The notes beneath the pieces were generated by a model. It did no database searches, was not told the origin of the DNA, and was given only the letters and a program-made list of their open reading frames with translations. The translations under genes were made by a program, and so were the position numbers. Below are positions 35,124 to 43,733 of a stretch of 64,000 nucleotides of DNA, piece by piece (positions within the stretch are counted from its first letter, which is position 1; every line of letters begins with the position of its first letter). The stretch is from Tepidamorphus sp. (GTDB lineage: Bacteria; Pseudomonadota; Alphaproteobacteria; Rhizobiales; Tepidamorphaceae). The stretch is taken from assembly GCA_028280885.1 (NCBI GenBank), contig JANQKY010000007.1:62001-126000 (forward strand), given 5' to 3'.

Positions 35124-35170
35124 CCACGGGCCCTCACCCCGGCCCGCGGGGCCGGGGTGAGGGCCCGTGG
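35124..35170. repeat. Perfect 22-bp GC-rich hairpin
   Basis: Arms 35124-35145 and 35149-35170 are exact complements around a 3-nt loop. It has no T-run, so it is more probably a palindromic intergenic element than an intrinsic terminator. Confidence 0.6.
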
Positions 35171-35351
35171 CACGGCCGCTCGTCGTGCCAGCTCTCCAAT
35201 CCCGGATCAGCCTTCGGCTGTCCGACATGAGGGGCAAGCCTCGCCGAACCCGACAGCAGCAGCCGCTATCCACGACGTCACGCGGTGACGTTCAACGCCG
35301 CCGCCACCGGCGACACGCCATCACGCCTTGACGCCGGAGAAAAGCCGTGTA

Positions 35352-35380
35352 ACATGAAACATGGTTCATGTTTCATGTTT
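35352..35380. promoter_or_regulatory. TetR operator (29-bp perfect inverted repeat)
   Basis: AACATGAAACATG (35352-35364), spacer GTT, then CATGTTTCATGTT (35368-35380): 13-bp arms with no mismatch, 24 bp before the TetR ATG. A 15-base segment (ATGAAACATG-N2-TCA) recurs at 47869-47883 upstream of the second Liv operon. Confidence 0.75.
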
Positions 35381-35404
35381 AGCCTCGATAGGAATGGACC
35401 CGCA

Positions 35405-35998
35405 ATGTCAGTGGAGACGACTGCCAGTCCGAAGACCCGTCGCGGCGAGGCGACCCGGCGCGCCATCCTGAAGGCGGCCGAGGCCGTCATCGGCGCCAAG
35501 GGCTTCAACGATGCCTCGATCATCGACATCACCCGCGAGGCCGGCGTCGCACAGGGCACATTCTATATCTATTTCAAGAGCAAGGACGATATCTTCGCCG
35601 AACTGGTCGTCGAGATGGGCAGGCTCCTGCGCCTTGCCCTGAGCGAAGCGACGGCGGAAGCCCGCGACCGGATCGCCGCCGAGCGTGCGGGTCTGCGCGG
35701 TTTCCTGACCTTCGTCACCGCCCATCCCAACCTCTACCGCATCATTCAGGAGGCCCTGTTCGTCGATCCGGAGGCCTACAGAGCCTATTTCCAGAGCTTC
35801 GCAGACAGCTACCGCGACGCGCTCGGCGAGGCCGTCGCCGCCGGCGAGATCCGGCCGGGCGATCCCGACATCTGGGCCTGGGCGCTGATCGGCATTGCCC
35901 GCAATCTCGGTGAGCGCGCGGTCATCTGGGGCGACGAGACGCCGATCGACGAGGTCGTCGACGCCGCGCATGACCTCATCGTCAACGGCTTGAAGTGA
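35405..35998 (+). CDS. TetR-family regulator of acyl-CoA operon
   Basis: 197 residues. The HTH lies at ~10-60 (RRAILKAAEAVIGAKGFNDASIIDITREAGVAQGTFYIYFKSKDDIF), followed by a TetR C-terminal domain. The ATG at 35405 follows an AGGAATGGACC ribosome site and clears the operator; longer readings would translate the palindrome. First gene of the CoA-ligase operon, four bases before the next gene, and probably autoregulated through the adjacent palindrome. Confidence 0.88.
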   Translation: MSVETTASPKTRRGEATRRAILKAAEAVIGAKGFNDASIIDITREAGVAQGTFYIYFKSKDDIFAELVVEMGRLLRLALSEATAEARDRIAAERAGLRGFLTFVTAHPNLYRIIQEALFVDPEAYRAYFQSFADSYRDALGEAVAAGEIRPGDPDIWAWALIGIARNLGERAVIWGDETPIDEVVDAAHDLIVNGLK

Positions 35999-36002
35999 TA
36001 GG

Positions 36003-36788
36003 ATGTCGGTTTCCCTCGTCTCCCTGGCGCTTGGCGACGGCACGGCCGCGATCACGCTGGATCGGCCGGAGCGCCACAACGCGCTTGTCCCCGCCCTGCT
36101 CGACGATCTGCTTGCCGCGATCGAGGCCGCGCGGTCGCAAGACGTCTTCGCCCTGACGCTGACCGGCCGCGGCCGCAGCTTTTCCACCGGCGGCGATATC
36201 GCGGGCTTCCTTGCCGCCCGGACCGACACCGCCGACACCGCCGGCATCGCCGCCTATGCGGGCCCGCTCGTCGCTAAGCTGAACGACGCGATCCTGGCGC
36301 TCGCCGCCTTTCCCGCCCCGGTGATCGCGGCGGTCAACGGCCCGGTCACCGGCGGGTCCGCCGGCCTGGTGCTTGCCGCCGATATCGTCTTGATGGCCGA
36401 AGACGCCTTTCTCCAGCCCTACTACGTGGAGGTCGGCTTCGCGCCGGACGGCGGCTGGACCGCGCTCCTGCCGGAGCGCATCGGGGCTGCGCGCGCAGCC
36501 CGGATCCAGATGCTGAACGAGCGGATCGACGCCGAAACCGCCCGCAATCTGGGCCTCGCCGACCGTGTCGTCGCGTCCGACCGGCTGCCGAACGCGATCG
36601 CCGAAACGCTCGAAACACTGCGCGCAAAGGAACCGGAGAGCCTGCGCGTGACCCGTGGGCTGATCTGGAACGCGCACCGGCGCGAGGCCTTGCGGCGCGA
36701 CCTCGAGGCGGAGCGGCAGGCCTTTCTCGACCTGATCGGCCGTGACTGCGTCGCCGAACGCATGCGGGCCTTCCTGGGTCGCCACTGA
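36003..36788 (+). CDS. Enoyl-CoA hydratase/isomerase (crotonase) family protein
   Basis: 261 residues of the crotonase fold: oxyanion-hole segments GRGRSFSTGGDIAGF (~58-72) and GPVTGGSAGLVLAADIVLM (~113-132), then VEVGFAPDGGWTALLPERIG (~140-160). The APDGG loop replaces the usual V-x-D-x-G-G of PaaG-like isomerases, so either hydratase or isomerase activity is possible. Operates with the CoA ligase and MaoC proteins encoded next. Confidence 0.88.
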   Translation: MSVSLVSLALGDGTAAITLDRPERHNALVPALLDDLLAAIEAARSQDVFALTLTGRGRSFSTGGDIAGFLAARTDTADTAGIAAYAGPLVAKLNDAILALAAFPAPVIAAVNGPVTGGSAGLVLAADIVLMAEDAFLQPYYVEVGFAPDGGWTALLPERIGAARAARIQMLNERIDAETARNLGLADRVVASDRLPNAIAETLETLRAKEPESLRVTRGLIWNAHRREALRRDLEAERQAFLDLIGRDCVAERMRAFLGRH

Positions 36789-36820
36789 AGGGAGCGGTCC
36801 ATAGCGGGCCGGAAGGGACC

Positions 36821-38335
36821 ATGCAGACCGTAACCGACATGGCGGCCAGACGCGCCGAACTGACGCCGGGCCGGATTGCCCTGATCGACGACGAAACGGG
36901 CGAGACCCTGACCTACGCCGACATCAACGACCGCGCCGGCCGGCTTGCCGCCGGCCTTGCCAGCCTCGGCCTCAAGCAAGGCGATCGTCTCGGAATCCTC
37001 TGCCACAACCGGCCGGATTTCTTCACCGCCCTGTTCGCCTGCCAGAAGGGGCGTTTCGTCCTGGTGCCGCTCAACTGGCGCAACCCGCCCGCCGAACTCG
37101 GGCCGCTGATCGATCAGGCCGGGATTCGCCACCTCCTTGTCGACACAGCCTTCGCGGGTATCGCCGATACCCTTGCCGGCGGGCGCGACCTGCACCGCAT
37201 CGGCATGCAGCCCGACACACCCGCCGATACCGGTCTGGAGGCCTTGCTGGCCACGCATATCGACGGCCCGGAGCCCATCCCCGTGCCGACCGGTGAACCG
37301 TGGTACCTGCTCTATACCTCCGGCACCACCGGCCTGCCGAAGGCCGTGATCCAGACGCCGGCGATGGCCTGGGCGAACGCGGTCAACTATTCCCAGGCCG
37401 TCGACCTGATTTCCCGGGACCGGTCGCTGAACTTCCTGCCGCTGTTCCACACCGGCGGCATCAACCTGCCGACGCTGCCGCTGTTCCTGGCCGGCGGGAC
37501 GAGCCGGATATTGCGCAGGTTCGATCCCGGCGCCGTCCTGGACCTGATCGATGCCGGCGACATCACCGCCTTCTTCGGCGTCCCGGCGATCTATCAGGCG
37601 CTCGCCCTGCACGAGCGCTTCGCTGCGACCGACTTTTCCGCCGTCCGCTCGTTTGCCTGCGGCGGCGCGCCGCTGCCCGAACCGCTGATCCGCACCTTCG
37701 CGGAACGCGGCGTGCTGGTGTGCAACGGCATGGGCATGACCGAGACCGGACCGACCGTCTTCCTCAACGACCCGGCCCACGCCGAAAGCAAGATCGGCTC
37801 GGTCGGTAAGCCGCAGATGCTGGCGGAGACGCGCATCGTCGACCCCGACGGATCGGTGATCGACACACCGGGCGAAGGCGAGCTGCAGATCCGCGGGCCA
37901 GGCATTACGCCGGGGTATTACAACAACCCTGACGCCACCGATGCCGCCTTCACCGGCACCGGCTGGCTGAAGACCGGTGATATCGCCCGGCGCGACGAGG
38001 ACGGCTACTATTATATCGTCGATCGCATCAAGGACATGTTCATCTCAGGTGGCGAGAACGTCTATCCCGCTGAAGTGGAACGGATTCTCGTCAGCCATCC
38101 GGATATCCTCGAGGCCGCCGTGATCGGTGTGTCCGACGACCGCTGGGGCGAGGCCGGCGAGGCGTTCCTTATTGAAAAGCCGAATAATAAAATAGATCGC
38201 GAAGCCTTGGCCACCTGGTGCCGGGACCGCATCGCCGCCTACAAGGTTCCCAAGCGGTTCCACATCGTCGACGACATGCCGCGCACCGCCGCCGGCAAGG
38301 TGCAGAAACATGAATTGAGGAAGCGTTCGCCATGA
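36821..38335 (+). CDS. AMP-dependent acyl-CoA synthetase
   Basis: 504 residues of the ANL superfamily: P-loop YTSGTTGLPKAV from Y165, MGMTETGPTVFLN (A5 region), KTGDIARRDEDGYYYIVDRIKDMFISGGENVYPAEVE (A7-A8) and the acyl-adenylation lysine in PRTAAGKVQKHELR (A10). It activates a carboxylic acid with ATP and CoA; length and motifs fit aryl/medium-chain acid ligases. It overlaps the MaoC gene by 4 bp. Confidence 0.92.
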   Translation: MQTVTDMAARRAELTPGRIALIDDETGETLTYADINDRAGRLAAGLASLGLKQGDRLGILCHNRPDFFTALFACQKGRFVLVPLNWRNPPAELGPLIDQAGIRHLLVDTAFAGIADTLAGGRDLHRIGMQPDTPADTGLEALLATHIDGPEPIPVPTGEPWYLLYTSGTTGLPKAVIQTPAMAWANAVNYSQAVDLISRDRSLNFLPLFHTGGINLPTLPLFLAGGTSRILRRFDPGAVLDLIDAGDITAFFGVPAIYQALALHERFAATDFSAVRSFACGGAPLPEPLIRTFAERGVLVCNGMGMTETGPTVFLNDPAHAESKIGSVGKPQMLAETRIVDPDGSVIDTPGEGELQIRGPGITPGYYNNPDATDAAFTGTGWLKTGDIARRDEDGYYYIVDRIKDMFISGGENVYPAEVERILVSHPDILEAAVIGVSDDRWGEAGEAFLIEKPNNKIDREALATWCRDRIAAYKVPKRFHIVDDMPRTAAGKVQKHELRKRSP

Positions 38336-38727
38336 CCGAGCCGATCAGGGAAATCATCGAGATCTGGACGCCGCGGCAGTCCGATTTCGACCGCTTCGCC
38401 GCCGTCTCCGGCGACGACAACCCGATCCATGTCGACCCCGACTTTTCCGCCCGCACCCGGTTCGGCCGCACCGTATCGCACGGCATGCTGCTCTATTCGC
38501 GCGTCTGGGCGCTGGTCCGCCGCCACTGGCCGGACGCCGCCCATGCCGGCCAGACGCTGATGTTCCCCAACCCCTCCTATGCCGGCGAGACCCTGCTTAT
38601 GAAGGTGGCGCCGGTCGCCGGCGCGCCGGGCCGCATCGCGGTATCAGTCACCCGGGAGGCGGATGGCGAGGTGACCCTTCAGGGCGAGTGCCTTGTCGCA
38701 CAGCCCGCCGTATCGGAGGCGTCGTGA
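38332..38727 (+). CDS. MaoC-family (R)-hydratase
   Basis: 131 residues with the hot-dog fold and hydratase-2 motif: FAAVSGDDNPIHVDPDFSA (catalytic Asp and His) and TRFGRTVSHGMLLYSRVWAL. It likely hydrates an enoyl-CoA made by the pathway. Overlaps both neighbours (ATGA with the ligase, TGATG with the following gene), showing translational coupling. Confidence 0.9.
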   Translation: MTEPIREIIEIWTPRQSDFDRFAAVSGDDNPIHVDPDFSARTRFGRTVSHGMLLYSRVWALVRRHWPDAAHAGQTLMFPNPSYAGETLLMKVAPVAGAPGRIAVSVTREADGEVTLQGECLVAQPAVSEAS

Positions 38728-39095
38728 TGTCGGTCTCGCCTGGTCAGTCAGCCGAAGTCACCCGCGTCTACAAGGCGCGCGACATCCGCGCCTTCGCCGA
38801 GCTTGCCGGCACGACCGGAGAGATGCCCGCCCAGGTGCCCGAGCCGCTGATCGGCGCGCTTTTTTCCTATCTGCTCGGCGTCGACCTGCCCGGCTTCGGA
38901 ACCAACTATCTGAAGCAGGAGATGCGGTTCCTGGCGCCGGCGCCCCTTGACGAGCCGCTGACGGCGCGGGTCACCGTCACGCGGCTGCGGCCGGAAAAGC
39001 ACCTGGTCGATCTCGAAACGGTCTGCGAGCGCGCCGACGGCACCCGCCTGTGCGAGGGCCGCGCGCTCGTCTATGTCGAGGATGTCGGCGCCTGA
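38727..39095 (+). CDS. MaoC-like hot-dog-fold protein
   Basis: 122 residues from the ATG overlapping the previous stop, with GGAGG upstream. The central helix region (PLIGALFSYLLGVDLPGFGTNYLKQEMRFLAPAPLDEPLTARVTV) matches the second, non-catalytic type of MaoC domain; the D-x-N-P-x-H motif is absent. It probably forms a heterodimer with the preceding MaoC hydratase, as two-gene versions of double hot-dog hydratases do. Confidence 0.8.
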   Translation: MSVSPGQSAEVTRVYKARDIRAFAELAGTTGEMPAQVPEPLIGALFSYLLGVDLPGFGTNYLKQEMRFLAPAPLDEPLTARVTVTRLRPEKHLVDLETVCERADGTRLCEGRALVYVEDVGA

Positions 39096-39107
39096 CGGTG
39101 ACCGGCC

Positions 39108-39872
39108 TTACGGTTTGACGGATTTCAGATAGGCGATCACGTTCATCCGGTCCTCGCCCTTCTTCAGCGACAGGAACATGTCCGACCCCTTGACGAGCTT
39201 CTGCGGATTTTCGAGCCATTTGTCGAGATTGCGCTCCTGCCAGATCTCGCCATAGGCAATCAGTTCCTCGGAATGGCTGAAGCCGGGTGTCGTTCCCGCC
39301 TTGCGCCCGTAGACGGCGCGCAGCATCGGCCCGTTCAGGTTGATATCGAGATCGTGGCAGCCGGAGCACTTGGCGTTGTAGACCTGAAGCCCGTCGGCCG
39401 GATCCCCCTCGACGATCAGCGTGACGACACGCTTGGCCTTCACCTTGTCGCCGGATTGCGAATAGGTGAATTTCAGCGTCTTGCTATAGATACCGGCATC
39501 CATCCTGGCGATCTTCCGCCTGTTCGCCTTTATGACCAGGGTCGATTTCCTCGGCTTGGCCGTGCCCTTCGTCGCCGCGGGCAAAAGCCACTTCGGCACA
39601 GAGCCAAGCTTCCACCGGGTTTTGCCCGTGTCGGTCTTCAGCCGGTATTTCAGTTTCTTCGGGCCGAGGCTGCCATCCGCTTGCGCGTTGATGGTCTGTT
39701 CGCCCTTCGGCGTGATCGAAATCGTCCCCGCCTCCGCCGCCTGGCCGCCGAGAGCGATCGCCGCGATGCCGGCGATCAGCAGCCCGGTCGGACCCGCCCA
39801 AATTCGACCCAAACCGGTTTGATAACACCAAGCTCTGCGCACCGGCGCTGCCGCGTGACGGGATCCGATCAT
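39108..39872 (-). CDS. Secreted BACON-like domain plus class I cytochrome c
   Basis: 254 residues: N-terminal signal or anchor helix (~25-48), an Ig-like domain (~50-156; VPKWLLPAATKGTAKPRKSTLVIKAN) resembling BACON modules, then a mitochondrial-type cytochrome c with haem site C169-x-x-C172-H173 (CSGCH), GRKAGTTPGFSHSEEL and axial Met in KGSDM (M232). GAGGAGGAG precedes the ATG. It is a periplasmic electron carrier with an added binding domain. Its stop is 12 bases from the convergent MaoC-like gene. Confidence 0.85.
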   Translation of the reverse strand: MIGSRHAAAPVRRAWCYQTGLGRIWAGPTGLLIAGIAAIALGGQAAEAGTISITPKGEQTINAQADGSLGPKKLKYRLKTDTGKTRWKLGSVPKWLLPAATKGTAKPRKSTLVIKANRRKIARMDAGIYSKTLKFTYSQSGDKVKAKRVVTLIVEGDPADGLQVYNAKCSGCHDLDINLNGPMLRAVYGRKAGTTPGFSHSEELIAYGEIWQERNLDKWLENPQKLVKGSDMFLSLKKGEDRMNVIAYLKSVKP

Positions 39873-40086
39873 GTGCTCCTCCTCGTTCGCGGCCGGTCGG
39901 GTCGGCCGCGCGATGCAGTATGCCGTCAATAGCGACCCGAACGTGGCGGCGCATCGCTCAATTGCCGTGTGGGTGAAGATTTGCTGAACCGACCGCCGGC
40001 AAACATCCGCGAACGCCGCGCTGGCGTTCCAACTGCCGATGGGGCGCCATCGGGTCTTTGAGGTCCGGCTTCGAAGGGGCGCTGCC

Positions 40087-40959
40087 ATGCTCGACGGGGC
40101 AATGATCGTCTGGTTCGCGCTCACCGCGCTGAGCCTTGTCTTCGTAATCTGGGATTCGCTGACCAACGGCGTCACGAGCTGGGTCCAGCGCATCGCCTGG
40201 ATCCTGGTCACCGCCTATACCGGACCGGTCGGCGCCTTCTTCTATCTGCTCGCCTGCCGCCGGCCGGTTCCCGGCACCCATGACGCGTTCACGGCAGCCA
40301 CCTGGAAGCAGGCGCTCAACAGCGAGATGCACTGCCTGGCCGGCGACGCGACCGGCATCGTCGTCGCGGCCTCGATCGTTCCCGTCTTCGGCCTCGCCAA
40401 TGGCTGGGACGCGACGATCGAGTATCTCGCCGGCTTCGTCTCGGGCCTGTTCATCTTCCAGGCACTGATGATGATCGGCATGTTCGACGGCGACTACTGG
40501 AAGGCCGTGCGCAAGACCTTCTTCGCCGAGACCGTCTCCATGAACATGGTGATGACCGGGATGATCCCCGTCATGCTGATCCTCGGGTCCTATTGGGAGG
40601 GCTCGGACAGCCCGACCGATCCGGCCTTCTGGTTCCGCATGAGCATCGCGACGATTGTCGGCGGTGTGATCGCCTATCCGATCAACTACTGGCTCGTCGC
40701 CAACCATCTGAAACACGGCTGCATGACCCTGCCCGGCGCGGACCAGCCGGCCGCGGGCCTTGGCCATGCCTCGCCGGAACCGTCGATGATGATGGACCAT
40801 GCCTCGATGGGCGGGCACGAGCATGGCGGTCATGAAGGTCATGCCATGCAGATGAAGGACCTGCCGCTGCCGGCCGCGGCGATCCGGATCGCCGCGACCT
40901 TCCTCGTCCTGTTCGCCGCCGTCTGGGCGACGAACCTGGTGGTTCCGGTACGGTTCTAG
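40087..40959 (+). CDS. DUF4396-family membrane protein with His-rich loop
   Basis: 290 residues, seven or so membrane helices, with the DUF4396 core YWKAVRKTFFAETVSMNMVMTGMIPVM. A histidine/methionine-rich loop (MMMDHASMGGHEHGGHEGH) before the last helix suggests metal, perhaps copper, binding. ATG 40087 is preferred to a start 48 bases earlier, which precedes the hydrophobic N-terminus with charged residues. Its TAG stop is the first codon of repeat copy B, so the natural C-terminus may have been altered. Confidence 0.8.
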   Translation: MLDGAMIVWFALTALSLVFVIWDSLTNGVTSWVQRIAWILVTAYTGPVGAFFYLLACRRPVPGTHDAFTAATWKQALNSEMHCLAGDATGIVVAASIVPVFGLANGWDATIEYLAGFVSGLFIFQALMMIGMFDGDYWKAVRKTFFAETVSMNMVMTGMIPVMLILGSYWEGSDSPTDPAFWFRMSIATIVGGVIAYPINYWLVANHLKHGCMTLPGADQPAAGLGHASPEPSMMMDHASMGGHEHGGHEGHAMQMKDLPLPAAAIRIAATFLVLFAAVWATNLVVPVRF

Positions 40960-41228
40960 AGCATATCTTGCAAATATAGGGTCAGTTCTGTTTGTGATCG
41001 GCGAGTCGATCCGGCGTCGAGATCGGCGCAGGTCGATGCGGGGCATCGGCCAAGGCGAGCTTGGCGTCGGGCGGCCGCCGATCGCAAACCCTGCGGGACA
41101 GGCGTGTTTGGGTCAAATCCTGCGGCGTCATCCTCGACCGTATCCCCGATACGGCCTTCGGATGCCGGCTTGACCTTGACCCAAAAACGCCATGTCAGAA
41201 TGACCCTATATTTGCAAGATATGCTCTA
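40957..41228. repeat. Structured inverted-repeat element, copy B
   Basis: A 272-bp element with perfect 28-bp terminal inverted repeats (40957-40984 / 41201-41228). Internal pairs: TTCTG/CAGAA 40986-40990/41196-41200; 40990-41003/41076-41089 (14 bp, one G-U); hairpin CGATGC/GCATCG 41034-41048; 41101-41116/41176-41191 (15 of 16); hairpin CCGTATC/GATACGG 41138-41154. It lies in opposite orientation to copy A. Both ends begin TAGAGC, and that TAG is the stop codon of each flanking convergent gene. Confidence 0.85.
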
Positions 41229-42014
41229 CAGCCTCAGCGACGTCAAAATCGCGTTGAAGGCCTCCGGTTCCTCCAGATGCGGGGCATGGCCGGAGCGATC
41301 GAACCGGAACAGGCGACCCTGCGGCACGGCCTGTAGTTGCCACTGCGCAACGTCCGGCCCGTAGAGGTGGCTCCGCGCACCGTGAATGAGCGCGACCGGG
41401 ATCGTCAGGGCCGGAAGCAGGGTCCGGAAGTCCTGCGAAACGAGCGAGGCCCACATCGGCAGCAGCAGGTCCGGATCGCCGGCGGTGATCTCGCGCTCGG
41501 CGAAGGCTGCAAGGCCGGGCCGCACCGGCAGGCCGTCGGCGAAGATGCGCCGGGCCACGCGCCGCGCGACCGGCTTCCAGTTCGCCGCCATCGACCGCAT
41601 CAGCGCCGGGTTGCGCGCACGGTCCAGTCCGTCCTTCAGGCCAAGCGACCAGTCGGCATCGTTCAGCACCTTCGGCGTCATGTCGATCGACACGAGGCCG
41701 GCGAGGCGCTGGGGCCCGTGCCGCGCGATCATCGCATAGGCGACGAGAACGCCCATCGACCAGCCGACCACCAGCACATCGGCAAGATCGCGTTCGGCGA
41801 GCAGGGCGGCGACCCCGTCCGCGGCCGCCTCGATCGTCAGGTCCGCTCCCGCCCCGCCGGTCCTGCCATGCCCCGGCAGGTCCGGAACGATCAGGCGGCA
41901 CTGGTCCTGAAGAGCGTCGATCTGCGGCTTGAAGAAGCCGCCATGACAGGACCAGCCATGCAGGAGCAGGACCGGCGGACCGGTTCCCGTCTGGAAAACA
42001 TGCAACGGCGTCAC
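41226..42014 (-). CDS. Alpha/beta hydrolase
   Basis: 262 residues with the HGW oxyanion region (LLLHGWSCHGGFF), nucleophile elbow VVGWSMGVLVA (S near residue 106) and a late histidine in SGHAPHLEEPE. It starts with GTG overlapping the LivM stop (GTGA), so it is the last gene of the second Liv operon and may hydrolyse an ester or amide imported by it. The stop codon lies within the end of repeat copy B. Confidence 0.87.
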   Translation of the reverse strand: MTPLHVFQTGTGPPVLLLHGWSCHGGFFKPQIDALQDQCRLIVPDLPGHGRTGGAGADLTIEAAADGVAALLAERDLADVLVVGWSMGVLVAYAMIARHGPQRLAGLVSIDMTPKVLNDADWSLGLKDGLDRARNPALMRSMAANWKPVARRVARRIFADGLPVRPGLAAFAEREITAGDPDLLLPMWASLVSQDFRTLLPALTIPVALIHGARSHLYGPDVAQWQLQAVPQGRLFRFDRSGHAPHLEEPEAFNAILTSLRL

Positions 42015-43090
42015 CTGCCGGTCCCGCGCAAGCGGCCGCCCTCCCGCAGCCGGCCAACGATACCGGTCGGGAAGAAATAGACGCTCAGCACGAACAGCAG
42101 GCCGAGCCAGAGAAGCCAGCGGTCGGGCGAGGCGAGTGCCGAGATCAGCGGCACCGCCTCCGTCGCCTCCGAGACATCGGCCATCCAGACCTGCAGATAG
42201 TTGCGCGCCAGGATGAACACGGTCGCCCCGATCACCGCGCCATACATGGTGCCGAGCCCGCCGATCACGACCATCAGCAGGATATCGATCATGATCTCCA
42301 GCGACAGCGTTGTGGCCGGCCCCGTATAGCGCAGCCAGACGGCGAGCAGCACGCCGGCAAGCGAAGCGACCACCGCCGACAGCACGGTTGCCAGCGTCCG
42401 GTAGTTGACCACCCGGTAGCCGATCGCCTCGGCCCGGAAGGCGTTTTCGCGCACCGCCTGCAGCACCCGCCCGAAGGGCGAGTTGACGAAGCGCAGCAGG
42501 ATGAGGAACAGCGCGAGCGAGACGAAGAAGACGAAATAGTAGGCGAGCAGCTTGCCGTTCAGCCGGACGCCGAACAGTTTCTCGTCGGCCAGCTTGAAGG
42601 CCGGCGTCAGCACCCGCGGGATGCGGTAGTTGAGCCCGTCCTCGCCGCCGGTCAGGCCGGAGAGCTGCGAGACCAGCACCGCGAAGGCGCTCGCCACCGC
42701 AAGCGTCACCATGGCGAAGAAGATCGCCTTGACCCGGAGCGAGAACAGCCCGATCGCCAGCGCCATGACGGCGGCCACCAGCGCGCCAAGCACCGCGCCG
42801 ATCAGGATCGCCAGGAAGGTCGGACCGAAGGCCGACAGCGACAGCGCCGCGCCATAGGCGCCGATGCCGAAGAACATGGTGTGGGCGAACGACACGATGC
42901 CGGTATAGCCGAGCAGCAGGTCGTAGCTCGCCACCAGCACGATGAAGATGCAGATGTAAGCCGCCGTCTCCAGCGACCGCGTCCCCGGAAACAGGAACGG
43001 CGCGAACAGCAGCGAGACGAAGATGACGAGGAGCACGGCGGACAGCAGGCGGCTGCGCGGCGTATCGCCGGAGAGCAGGCGGGTCAGCAT
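42011..43090 (-). CDS. livM: ABC permease, LivM type (second Liv operon)
   Basis: 359 residues, about ten membrane helices, with LLLGYTGIVSFAHTMFFGIGAYGAA, the EAA-like GRVLQAVRENAFRAEAIGYRVVNYR and MVVIGGLGTMYGAVIGA. ATG 43090 is chosen because the longer frame runs through the dispersed repeat block. It is separated from livH by 643 bp of repeats, unusual inside a Liv operon. Confidence 0.92.
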   Translation of the reverse strand: MLTRLLSGDTPRSRLLSAVLLVIFVSLLFAPFLFPGTRSLETAAYICIFIVLVASYDLLLGYTGIVSFAHTMFFGIGAYGAALSLSAFGPTFLAILIGAVLGALVAAVMALAIGLFSLRVKAIFFAMVTLAVASAFAVLVSQLSGLTGGEDGLNYRIPRVLTPAFKLADEKLFGVRLNGKLLAYYFVFFVSLALFLILLRFVNSPFGRVLQAVRENAFRAEAIGYRVVNYRTLATVLSAVVASLAGVLLAVWLRYTGPATTLSLEIMIDILLMVVIGGLGTMYGAVIGATVFILARNYLQVWMADVSEATEAVPLISALASPDRWLLWLGLLFVLSVYFFPTGIVGRLREGGRLRGTGR

Positions 43091-43733
43091 GGGAGCACCA
43101 TGGTGGATTGGCCGGGACAGGCGTGGTCCCGCGACTGGAAGCCGTGGCGCGACACGCCGTGCCTCTCCCTCGTCATCCCGGACGGCCGCAAGGCCGAGCC
43201 GGGATCGGGGAACCCGGGAGGTTGGGTATTCCGACATCTGCCGGCTCGGGGGCTCCCCGATCCCGGCTCTCGCTGCGCTCGGCCGGGATGACGAGGGAGA
43301 AGTGGATGGCCTCGGTCTATCTTTCCCCCCGGCGTCATGCCCGGACGTGTTCCGGCAATCCACAAACACAGTCGCTCGCATCCATTCTGACGGCGGTGTT
43401 CATGGATCCCCGGAACAAGTCCGGGGATGACGTCTGAATGTATGGCAAAGCCGAAAACAAAAGGCCCCGTCTCCGCTGAACCGGGCAGCCGTGGGACAAG
43501 CCCGGCAATGACAGCGGTGGGAGGAGGCGAAGGTATCGCCACTCCCGGCTCCGCTCGGCCAGGATGACGAGGCGGGAGTATTCGACCTCGGCCTCTCTTC
43601 CCCCTCGGGGTCATGCCCGAACTTGTTCCGGGCATCCATGAACACACTGGCCAGCGTGGGTGTTCCCGGATTACCGGGACAAGCCCGGCCATGACGCTAG
43701 CGTGAGAAGCCCTGGTATCCATCATCCCGCCCC
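43091..43733. repeat. Repeat cluster inside the second Liv operon
   Basis: No gene. It contains a ~140-bp inverted-repeat unit (43162-43300; arms match 17043-17062 and 17177-17196), the 18-mer GACAAGCCCGGCAATGAC (43495-43512), a near copy at about 43675, and an inverted pair of TTCATGGAT...GGAACAAGT / ACTTGTTCC...ATCCATGAA blocks (about 43397-43421 and 43618-43643). These are typical dispersed palindromic repeats that have accumulated between livH and livM. Confidence 0.75.

Larger units (their letters stand above)
34964..35404. other. Intergenic region with hairpin and TetR operator
   Basis: No gene. From left to right it contains part of the GTCATTGCCGGG repeat family (35075-35086), a 22-bp perfect hairpin (35124-35170) and a 29-bp operator palindrome (35352-35380) just before the TetR start. 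Confidence 0.6.

Noticed and set aside
34964..35173. Extending the PAS-CPBP protein 70 residues upstream
   Set aside because: The extension would translate the GC hairpin and repeats into arginine/proline-rich sequence; the ATG at 34963 lies just before the PAS region.
20833..41228. Classic target-site duplications around copies A and B
   Set aside because: Flanks of copy A (GAGC / ACGC) and copy B (GTTC / CAGC) show no convincing direct repeat, so a standard transposase insertion cannot be demonstrated from the two copies.
43091..43381. Extending livM 97 residues upstream
   Set aside because: The added residues come from the dispersed repeat unit, and LivM proteins normally begin a few residues before the first membrane helix.
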